Below, one piece after another: positions 1 to 5,464 of a stretch of DNA of 5,464 bases (position 1 is the stretch's first letter; every line of letters starts with the position of its first letter). The translations under genes and the position numbers were made by a program. The DNA is from Pseudobutyrivibrio sp. Its GTDB lineage: Bacteria > Bacillota > Clostridia > Lachnospirales > Lachnospiraceae. The notes below the pieces were generated by a model. It was not told where the DNA came from, ran no database searches, and saw only the letters and a program-made list of their open reading frames with translations. Where the stretch lies: the NCBI GenBank assembly GCA_017557715.1, contig JAFYYE010000165.1, positions 1-5,464 on the forward strand, given 5' to 3'.

Positions 1-2891
1 GCTGTTCCGGCACCTGTCTGTCCTAAGCTAATTGTTGTAGCTGCGTCAGCCTTAATGAAAGAGCCGCTGAATAATGATGCTACCATTAAAGCGATCGCCA
101 TAAATGAAGCAGTACTCTTCTTTAATTTGCGATTTCTTCCAATAACAAATGTTATAACTGTAGCCATAACAATTATACCTATTAATGTGAATAACAATGT
201 ACCCATACCACCAGTACTTGGAAGTGTAAGTCCTGTAAAGTTCTTTACTACGAAGTGGTAAATACCATCTGAATTATCATCTATTACAGAATTACCTTCA
301 TCATCTACGTATTCGTCTGATAAGAATCCTGCATAAGAGTTGTTTCTCTCAATATATGTCTCATTGCTAATTGGATTTACTTCAAAGTAAATAGCTGTAT
401 TAAGCTTGTTGTATCCACCTGCAGGAGGAGTCTTCTCAACTAAGAGATACTTGTTAGGATCAAGACCTGTAAGTGTTACACCAGTATCAGTAGCTTCTGA
501 AACTGTATCTGCCCAATATAATGCGTATGCATCAAGGTGCCAGTGTCCACCGTTATGTGCTGCACAGCTGTCTACCCATCTAGGTACATACTGAACAAAT
601 CCTTCTTCGAAATCAGAATCTTTGTCGTATGATAAGCCATTTACATTATCTGTCTTCACCTTAGGGCTAATGTAATCAAGAAGAATATTTCCATTATAGT
701 TATCATGGATATCCTTCATGTTGCCACTTTCATAAAGTGCTGAGAAATTGTACTTATTTGTAAATGTATCAGCTGTAAGATAGTTAGGGAAATTAGTTGC
801 TGCTGGCTGAAGTTCTGCTCCGATAACCTGAGCATCAGTAATTCCTCTCTTCTGTGTAAACTCATACTTGAATGCATTAAAGAATGTATCCATAACGTAT
901 GATGTCTTAGCATTTGCATATCTAGTCTGAAGGTTTGCCTCAGACTCATCTACCTGTGGGTAATCCACATCATCGTAGAAATAGAAGCTACTATAAGAAC
1001 CCTGTGCAGGTTCAACTGACTGATTATTATTTGTAGCGCCACCACAGTATGTGATGTCATATCTATACATATCAAATACTGCACCTTCAAGGTAAGGGCT
1101 TGTTGCTGTAGCCTTTTCCTCTGCTGAAAGAGCTAAATAATCATCATAAGTTTCACCATCAACCTTTACGATGTTTGCACCGTATGTCCAAGCTACTACC
1201 TCAGATTCACTTGTACCAACTGTTCCAGTTGAATCCTCAATGTAATAGAGTTTTACAATGTTAGTATTGTCATCTGTTCCAAGATGGAATGTATCATTTA
1301 CTAATGTTTCATAGTGAATAATAATCTTGTTTGGTATTGTAAATGCTGCTGCCTGAGTCTGGTCGCCCTGAGACTGAGTAGTATCCTCATAAACGCTCTC
1401 ACTCATAAGCTTCTCATAATTGAAGTTTACAGATATAAGAGACTTTGTATTCTCTGCCAAAACAAACTTAGAAGCATTTGAAGCTGTCATATATGTAGAA
1501 GGAATTTTTCTATCTGTTCCAAGGTTGTCATTAATAGCATTTAATTCATTAACTGAGAATACATAAGTTCCGTTTGTCTTATTCTTAGACATTGGATACG
1601 ATGTTAATTCACCATTATTATTTGTCCAAACTGTAATGTTTCCAGATGAAACTTCTGAAACATAGAAGTAAGCCTTCTGTGTTTCATCGTCTGAATAATA
1701 AACAGGATAGCTGTATCCAATAAGTTTTGCTGTATATGTTCCATTTGAGTCGTTTACAATCTTATTACCATATCCATCACCATTCATTGTTGCAATTGGA
1801 TGGAAGATATTACCAGCTGCATCCTGATATTTCAAAGTTGCAGATGTAGCAATAAGAGTAAAGCCCTGGCTCATGTCATCTATTGCGTTAAACTTTGTGA
1901 AATCAAATTTACCATTTGTTTTATTATAAAGAGGAACATCAAGTACAACGTCGAATCCGACCAGCTCGCCCTGGCGAACGATATCATATTTACCATCATT
2001 GATAGTCTTATCAATGCCTATGCCTTCATTCTTAAGTGTTGCAGTCTTTGTATTGTCGATATACCAGTTTCCTGAAGGACCTGTCTGCTCAGGAATTAAA
2101 TCAACAACTACCGGCTGATATCCGCCTGCTGCAGATCTAATAGGATTAGATGCATTTATAAAGTAAAGGCCAAATGGAATATTAGAGATATCATATGTAA
2201 AGTTCCATGATGACTCTTCTGTTTCCTCAGAAGTTGTAACTCCATCACCTTTAATAACGACATCACCGATTGAGTTAAGGTTATCGCCGCTTCCTAATTT
2301 GGCATAGTTAATTGTCGAATTAGAATAAACTGTGTTTGCTGAAAGAGATGCAACTTTGTTAAGCTGTCCAATTGTTGTTGCAGCCTTATCAGTTGCTGAA
2401 TCATACTCTTCCTTCATTGCCTTAACCAGGTCAATAAGCTTCTTCTCTGTTTCAGCCTTTGCTGCTGCCTCAGCTTCTGCACGAGCTTCCTCTGAAAGAG
2501 TCTGATCAACTGTATATGCTCCAAGAGTTTCTGGACTCATATAAGTTGCATCTTTGCTGAAAACATCATGTCTTGAAATAAACTGAGCTACTGGTGTTTC
2601 CCAGGTTATTGTCAAGGATGTGATATTGCCAGTGGTCTTAACAGGTGTGATATTTACCAAATTATAAATATCAAACGAGTCATCCGCACGCTTAACTGTA
2701 AGACTAAAAGACGCAGTATCTGTTGTATCAGCAGCCACTGATACCTTAGTATGGTCAAGCGCCTGATTGCTTACACTTGTACTTCTCTGAATTAAAGTAG
2801 TATTGCTGTCCGCACTTACCACCATAACAGAACTAAGCACTAGCATCACCAGAGTTATTAATGTAGCTAATCGCTTTCCTCTTCCTTTCAT
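1..2891 (-). CDS. Large LPXTG fimbrial (pilin-like) protein with in-frame extension past the sorting signal; 3' end outside window
   Basis: Open frame of 963 codons from ATG 2891 to the left edge with no stop. The start has AAAGGAGG 8 bases upstream and gives a signal peptide (residues 1-27, basic MKGRGKR, cleavage VSA|DS). An N-terminal domain follows (about 28-285), with an Ala/Glu/Lys-rich helical insert at 130-185. Next is a fimbrial isopeptide D2-type domain (about 290-555): GFDVVLDVPLY, then IDDMSQGF, ending IIIHYETLVND. Its candidate cross-link residues are K295, D338 and N532. A SpaA/Cna-B domain (about 570-885) has LEGAVFDMY at 601, E-box YLLVEKTPPAGGY at 815-827 (E819) and FVVKN at 880-884, with candidate triad K576/E819/N884. 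LPSTGG is at 890. Family knowledge: such proteins are cell-wall anchored or sortase-polymerised into pili, with Lys-Asn bonds stiffening the domains. Inferred: an abundant structural subunit, from its strongly biased codons (CAG, ACA, GCA). No VYPK pilin motif is visible. Uniquely, the frame continues into a second signal peptide-like segment. Confidence 0.95.
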   Translation of the reverse strand, partial: MKGRGKRLATLITLVMLVLSSVMVVSADSNTTLIQRSTSVSNQALDHTKVSVAADTTDTASFSLTVKRADDSFDIYNLVNITPVKTTGNITSLTITWETPVAQFISRHDVFSKDATYMSPETLGAYTVDQTLSEEARAEAEAAAKAETEKKLIDLVKAMKEEYDSATDKAATTIGQLNKVASLSANTVYSNSTINYAKLGSGDNLNSIGDVVIKGDGVTTSEETEESSWNFTYDISNIPFGLYFINASNPIRSAAGGYQPVVVDLIPEQTGPSGNWYIDNTKTATLKNEGIGIDKTINDGKYDIVRQGELVGFDVVLDVPLYNKTNGKFDFTKFNAIDDMSQGFTLIATSATLKYQDAAGNIFHPIATMNGDGYGNKIVNDSNGTYTAKLIGYSYPVYYSDDETQKAYFYVSEVSSGNITVWTNNNGELTSYPMSKNKTNGTYVFSVNELNAINDNLGTDRKIPSTYMTASNASKFVLAENTKSLISVNFNYEKLMSESVYEDTTQSQGDQTQAAAFTIPNKIIIHYETLVNDTFHLGTDDNTNIVKLYYIEDSTGTVGTSESEVVAWTYGANIVKVDGETYDDYLALSAEEKATATSPYLEGAVFDMYRYDITYCGGATNNNQSVEPAQGSYSSFYFYDDVDYPQVDESEANLQTRYANAKTSYVMDTFFNAFKYEFTQKRGITDAQVIGAELQPAATNFPNYLTADTFTNKYNFSALYESGNMKDIHDNYNGNILLDYISPKVKTDNVNGLSYDKDSDFEEGFVQYVPRWVDSCAAHNGGHWHLDAYALYWADTVSEATDTGVTLTGLDPNKYLLVEKTPPAGGYNKLNTAIYFEVNPISNETYIERNNSYAGFLSDEYVDDEGNSVIDDNSDGIYHFVVKNFTGLTLPSTGGMGTLLFTLIGIIVMATVITFVIGRNRKLKKSTASFMAIALMVASLFSGSFIKADAATTISLGQTGAGT
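42..224 (-). other. Cell-wall sorting signal fused in frame to a second signal peptide-like segment
   Basis: Residues 890-950 of the large pilin-like protein. LPSTGG (890-895) is followed by a membrane segment (about 898-917) and the basic stretch RNRKLKK (919-925), a textbook sorting signal. Instead of a stop codon, the frame continues through STASF into a hydrophobic core (about 930-943, MAIALMVASLFSGS), then FIKADA and ATTISLGQTG. ADA|A fits the signal peptidase I Ala-X-Ala rule, with cleavage after residue 950. The basic stretch serves both as the stop-transfer tail of the first protein and as the n-region of the next signal peptide. Topology is consistent: the first segment runs out-to-in, the second in-to-out. 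Internal ATG codons exist (M931, M936), but starting there would leave no basic n-region, and the only Shine-Dalgarno-like sequence (AAGAAGAG) lies 13 bases before M931. Confidence 0.8.
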
Positions 2892-2899
2892 GATGATTT

Positions 2900-2907
2900 C
2901 CTCCTTT
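2900..2907 (-). promoter_or_regulatory. Ribosome binding site of the large pilin-like gene
   Basis: AAAGGAGG lies 8 bases before the ATG at 2891. It is a near-perfect anti-Shine-Dalgarno match and far stronger than the AAGGGG site of the gene upstream. It fixes the start codon and fits high expression. Confidence 0.9.
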
Positions 2908-2923
2908 ATTTGACGTATACAAG

Positions 2924-2945
2924 TTTTGCCCAAATAGGGACAAAA
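2924..2945 (-). promoter_or_regulatory. Leader hairpin just upstream of the ribosome binding site
   Basis: TTTTGCCC pairs with GGG-A-CAAAA (written on the plus strand) around a five-base AAATA loop: 8 base pairs with one bulged base at 2940. It sits 16 bases upstream of the ribosome binding site of the large pilin-like gene. No U-tract follows it on the transcribed strand, so it is not a typical intrinsic terminator. An mRNA-stability or processing role is possible. The stem is short and AT-rich and could be chance. Confidence 0.3.
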
Positions 2946-2962
2946 ATCTTTTATAGCCATAT

Positions 2963-2968
2963 ACTATA
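2963..2968 (-). promoter_or_regulatory. Possible -10 box (TATAGT) in the gap before the large pilin-like gene
   Basis: TATAGT on the minus strand matches five of six bases of TATAAT and would give a leader of about 65 bases. No hexamer resembling TTGACA lies 16-18 bases upstream (the nearest TTGTAA copies are at the wrong spacing). Internal initiation is therefore only a possibility, and read-through from the upstream gene is equally plausible. Confidence 0.2.
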
Positions 2969-2974
2969 CTTTCC

Positions 2975-2996
2975 CTAGTTACAAACTAGTTACAAA
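2975..2996 (-). repeat. Perfect 11-bp tandem repeat spanning the stop codon of the 646-residue gene
   Basis: TTTGTAACTAG occurs twice head to tail on the minus strand. The upstream copy contains the last codons and the TAG stop of the 646-residue protein, and the second copy follows immediately. The pair also creates the palindrome CTAGTT-TGT-AACTAG (2975-2989), a 6-bp stem with a 3-base loop. It looks like a small duplication. A regulatory role cannot be told from sequence alone. Confidence 0.85.
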
Positions 2997-4926
2997 TAAA
3001 GAATTTCTTTTTATTTATTATTTGAGCCATAACTAAAAATGCAAATGAACAAATCAAAATTCCCGTCGTATAGGCATTATTCATACCATCTTCTCCCGTT
3101 GCCGGCAGGTAAACTGTCTTGAAATCCAACCACACGATATTGAAAACGCAATTTCCTTTCATGTAATTGTCATCTCTCCAGTCCTGTGCCTCTATAAGAA
3201 TGGATTCTTCACTAAGTGCATATCCTGGCACATGGTCAACCTGTACAACAAGATATTCTCCTGTTTCAATGCCGCCTAAAGCAGTGGTTCCTTCCTGATC
3301 CACGTTCAATGTGGCATATTCTTTATATACAGTGGTTACATTTAAATCGCTATCATAAATCAGCTGCACTTTGTCTTTATCTTCATTTGAAATTTGTGTA
3401 ACAGCTTCATTAATATCTCCTGATATGGTATTCATCTTGCGATATATAATGAATCTGTCATCTAGCATTCTCGGTGCAGTTGCAAGTATCTCCTCTTCTG
3501 TCTTTAAATAAGAATCCGCATATCCCATGCAGGATGTAACTCTTATTCCGTATGAGCCAGCTCTTGCTGCTGCAGAAACATTACTAATCTTATTGGAATC
3601 AAGTGAACTTACCGAATAAGACAGTGATGTAAGCACATCGTACCAGCCCTTATCAGTACTGTATTTATTCTTCGTTACATCAAGTGTTGTCTCCACAGTG
3701 GTTAAATCTACAGATGTATCAAGAGCCACCACAAGAATAGAAACATTCTTATTTCTGTAAAGAATATTAGAGGTGTCCACCTCTTCTGTTCCTATGGCCT
3801 CCACCTGCGTGTCTTCCTGGGAATCTCCCTCTTGAGTTCCTTCTGGCGTGACCACCTCAGGCGCCACTTCCTCTTCTCCATTAGAATCCAGCCGTTTTAC
3901 TTCCTCAGCAAGATTCTTCTTTTCTTCAGTTTCCACAACACTGGCTTCGCCACCTACAGTGCTATAAGTCTGCTGTTCATATTCATAGGCTGTGCCATGG
4001 ATAGAATTAAACGTCTCCAGCGCCAGTTCCTCTGTTCCACTTGGGCCAACAAGATTATTTCCAGAAATATCATAGAAATAATCATCCTTTCCAAAGAACA
4101 TTAGGTTATCATCATTGTCCTTATATAAAGTAGCTCCACTAAAGACCATTAGTGAAAAAGCCCCTTCACCAAATGCTCCTTCATCTATATCCCCTCCAGC
4201 GGAAATGGTAAAGGAATTGGCCACGTATTCCATTCCCTTTGGAATAACGTATACAAGGTTCATCAACCTCTTGCCAGCAGAATACATATTTGTGTATGTA
4301 GGCATTACCACCTGTGAAGTGATTCTAAGTGTGTCATCAAGCTCAGCCAATGGTGCATCTGCCACTGAGCCTCTGTTGGCTGTCATATTCACTATGGATG
4401 ATGATATGCTTGGCGCACTGTAATCATTCTCAGTGTAGGTGATAGTCTTTTCCTCTCCGGGAGCAAGTGTTAGCCACTTTAGGCTATACACTCTAGTGCT
4501 TCCCTTTGGAAGAACAACATAATATCCAGGTGCTGTAGTAACAGTATTACCTCCACCTACTTCATAAACAAAGGAACTACCCTGAAGATTTGCTACGCCA
4601 GTGGATGTATTTTTCAATCCATCAAGCAACAGCTCACAAAATTCTTTTGAGTCGGCTGCAGACATATTTAAGAATTGTGCAGTAGTTAAATCTGCATAAT
4701 GTCTACCTGTCTGCCTGATAGTCATCCATGTGGTTACAGCTGAAGCCCACACATATTTGTCTTCATCTTCCATGTAGTTGCAGATACGGTACACCTCCAC
4801 CACATCATGCACCTCTAGCCCTTCAATAATTATTGTTCCATCTGAGGCTGCGTATGAAATTTTGCTTGGCACCAGCCCTAATATCAAAACCAGCACTGTC
4901 ATTAAAACCAGCAATTTCTTTTTCAT
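2986..4926 (-). CDS. LPXTG-anchored fimbrial-type surface protein with degenerate isopeptide domains
   Basis: Complete 646-residue protein. A signal peptide covers residues 1-26 (MKKKLL, core to 19, cleavage SYA|AS). The N-terminal domain (27-175) contains PGYYVVLP at 133, a turn-strand typical of Gram-positive pilin subunits. A D2-like domain follows from about 176, recognisable by QVVMPTY (205-211) and VIPKGMEY (227-234). A very acidic linker occupies 332-385. The C-terminal half (about 386-605) is a divergent SpaA/Cna-B-like domain with RFIIYR at 491 and a degenerate E-box YLVVQVDHVPGY at 558-569. LPATG (607-611) leads into a membrane segment and KKK, then an unusual FFICN tail. By family knowledge it should be exported by Sec and attached by sortase. 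By hand comparison with the neighbouring large pilin-like protein, the Lys, Asp and Glu used for isopeptide bonds are absent. Role inferred: minor, tip or base subunit. It starts 9 bases after the upstream stop, so the two genes are probably one operon. Confidence 0.93.
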   Translation of the reverse strand: MKKKLLVLMTVLVLILGLVPSKISYAASDGTIIIEGLEVHDVVEVYRICNYMEDEDKYVWASAVTTWMTIRQTGRHYADLTTAQFLNMSAADSKEFCELLLDGLKNTSTGVANLQGSSFVYEVGGGNTVTTAPGYYVVLPKGSTRVYSLKWLTLAPGEEKTITYTENDYSAPSISSSIVNMTANRGSVADAPLAELDDTLRITSQVVMPTYTNMYSAGKRLMNLVYVIPKGMEYVANSFTISAGGDIDEGAFGEGAFSLMVFSGATLYKDNDDNLMFFGKDDYFYDISGNNLVGPSGTEELALETFNSIHGTAYEYEQQTYSTVGGEASVVETEEKKNLAEEVKRLDSNGEEEVAPEVVTPEGTQEGDSQEDTQVEAIGTEEVDTSNILYRNKNVSILVVALDTSVDLTTVETTLDVTKNKYSTDKGWYDVLTSLSYSVSSLDSNKISNVSAAARAGSYGIRVTSCMGYADSYLKTEEEILATAPRMLDDRFIIYRKMNTISGDINEAVTQISNEDKDKVQLIYDSDLNVTTVYKEYATLNVDQEGTTALGGIETGEYLVVQVDHVPGYALSEESILIEAQDWRDDNYMKGNCVFNIVWLDFKTVYLPATGEDGMNNAYTTGILICSFAFLVMAQIINKKKFFICN

Positions 4927-4931
4927 AAATA

Positions 4932-4937
4932 CCCCTT
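4932..4937 (-). promoter_or_regulatory. Ribosome binding site overlapping the upstream stop codon
   Basis: AAGGGG lies 5 bases before the ATG at 4926. Its first two bases are the last two of the upstream TAA stop (TAAGGGG). This overlap favours translational coupling of the two genes and supports the chosen ATG. Confidence 0.7.
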
Positions 4938-5464
4938 ATCTAAAAATTAAAATATAATGTACATCCTTTCCGTCTACCCTAGGTGGATCAAAGACAAGTG
5001 TGCTTCCATCCACGTATCCTGTACGTTCTAACCCCATATCGTTTGTATACTGACTTTCTTCCTCTTTTACTGGTACAGTTGAAAGTCCCACTGCTCTCTT
5101 GCCATCATTTTCATTTACATAGAACAATGCCTGAACTGTATGAATCCCACTATCTCTATAGGTACTGCCCGCTAATTCAAATCCGTAGGCATAATCCAAA
5201 GCATTTCCTCTGTCATTTCGAACTGTAGCTTCTCCGTCATCAGTCAAAACAACCTCGATAAAGAAATGATCGTATTTGTTAAAAGGCTTTGGTCTTGCAA
5301 ATGCATAGGCATCACCTGGATTTAATGTCACTGCCGTTGTAGAATGCATCTCTGACCAGAATTTTTCGCCAGTATCCTCATCTACTTTGAAATAGTAATA
5401 AACCAACTGAGCGATGTACTGTCTAGCATTTGTATTCGATGACTTATCATCGTCATCGTCATCA
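4936..5464 (-). CDS. C-terminal part of an unrecognised protein, probably secreted or surface; 5' end outside window
   Basis: An open frame enters from the right edge and ends at TAA (4938-4936), giving 175 visible residues. The frame is open upstream of any internal start (for example the TTG at 5406), so the true start is outside the window. It begins with six Asp, then KSSNTNARQYIAQLVYYYFK. The rest alternates short hydrophobic and polar stretches, as in a beta-rich domain (for example FFIEVVLTDD, HTVQALFYVN), and ends abruptly in VHYILIFR. No cysteine, LPXTG motif, membrane segment or basic tail is present, so this end is not a sortase substrate. I do not recognise the family. It lies directly upstream of, and probably co-transcribed with, the LPXTG gene. 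A pilus tip or accessory protein is possible from position alone, as is an N-terminally membrane-anchored protein. Confidence 0.85.
   Translation of the reverse strand, partial: DDDDDDKSSNTNARQYIAQLVYYYFKVDEDTGEKFWSEMHSTTAVTLNPGDAYAFARPKPFNKYDHFFIEVVLTDDGEATVRNDRGNALDYAYGFELAGSTYRDSGIHTVQALFYVNENDGKRAVGLSTVPVKEEESQYTNDMGLERTGYVDGSTLVFDPPRVDGKDVHYILIFR
5446..5463 (-). repeat. Run of six Asp codons (GAT/GAC) at the window edge
   Basis: Six consecutive Asp codons, GAT GAC GAT GAC GAT GAT, form a short hexamer-type repeat in the unrecognised protein and may continue beyond the edge. A run like this usually marks a flexible acidic linker before a folded domain. Changes by GATGAC units would keep the frame. 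Confidence 0.7.

Noticed and set aside
66..101. Separate downstream gene starting at the internal ATG 101 (M931) or 86 (M936)
   Set aside because: The resulting signal peptide would lack a basic n-region, and the only Shine-Dalgarno-like sequence is weak and 13 bases away. The continuous frame explains the basic stretch better. Kept as an alternative for internal initiation.
55..261. Plus-strand open frame with hydrophobic composition
   Set aside because: It lies exactly antisense to the sorting signal and membrane segments of the minus-strand gene; its hydrophobicity is a mirror of those codons. No ribosome binding site is evident.
716..949. Minus-strand 77-codon open frame in another frame
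   Set aside because: It lies wholly inside the large pilin-like gene, whose frame has clear domain motifs; the Leu/Gln/Ser-rich product is typical of an out-of-frame shadow.
2924..2945. Intrinsic terminator between the two LPXTG genes
   Set aside because: The stem is short with only four G-C pairs, and no U-tract follows on the minus-strand transcript.
3216..5228. Several plus-strand open frames (3216-3401, 3832-4104, 4115-4423, 4983-5228), and likewise 406-594 and 1800-2075
   Set aside because: All are antisense to well-supported minus-strand genes, show no recognisable motifs and have no convincing ribosome binding sites.
5404..5406. TTG as the start codon of the rightmost gene
   Set aside because: The frame is open and protein-like upstream of it to the window edge, with no ribosome binding site before the TTG.
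5443..5463. Asp run followed by Lys as a protease (enteropeptidase-like) site
   Set aside because: The resemblance is incidental; such proteases are animal enzymes, and an acidic linker is the simpler reading.

Overview
The window reads as one strand-coherent surface-protein (fimbrial/pilin-type) locus from a low-GC Gram-positive bacterium. All genes lie on the minus strand. The GGAGG-type ribosome binding site, Sec signal peptides, LPXTG sorting signals and AT-rich codons point to Firmicutes/Clostridia. The overall style suggests a Lachnospiraceae-like gut or rumen bacterium; that assignment is inference, since no taxonomic marker gene is present.

Reading in the direction of transcription (right to left): (1) 5464-4936 is the C-terminal 175 residues of a protein I do not recognise. 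It starts with a run of six Asp and has no sorting signal. (2) 4926-2986 is a complete 646-residue LPXTG protein with a signal peptide, a D2-like fimbrial domain, a highly acidic linker, a degenerate SpaA/Cna-B-like domain and LPATG. It starts 9 bases after the previous stop. (3) After a 94-base gap that holds an 11-bp tandem repeat, a weak hairpin and a strong ribosome binding site, 2891-1 is a very large pilin-like protein. It has a signal peptide, an N-terminal domain with a helical insert, a fimbrial isopeptide D2 domain, a SpaA/Cna-B domain with a canonical E-box, and LPSTGG. Its frame is still open at the left edge, so at least 963 residues are encoded. There is no stretch of more than 300 bases without a gene.

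The most striking observation is at the left edge. The frame does not stop after the LPSTGG sorting signal. The membrane segment and its basic tail (RNRKLKK) run straight, in frame, into a second hydrophobic segment ending in an Ala-X-Ala site (ADA|AT). This looks exactly like the signal peptide of a further secreted protein. One polypeptide would therefore carry a sortase signal and then a second export signal sharing one basic segment. This suggests a surface polyprotein cut by sortase and signal peptidase into two separate subunits.

The two LPXTG proteins look like distant paralogues with different chemistry. The left one keeps plausible Lys/Asp/Asn and Lys/Glu/Asn isopeptide triads and has strongly biased codons, as expected of an abundant shaft subunit. 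The middle one has lost the Lys and acidic residues at the equivalent places, as might suit a minor, tip or base subunit. A pilus-type sortase would be expected nearby but is not in the window.
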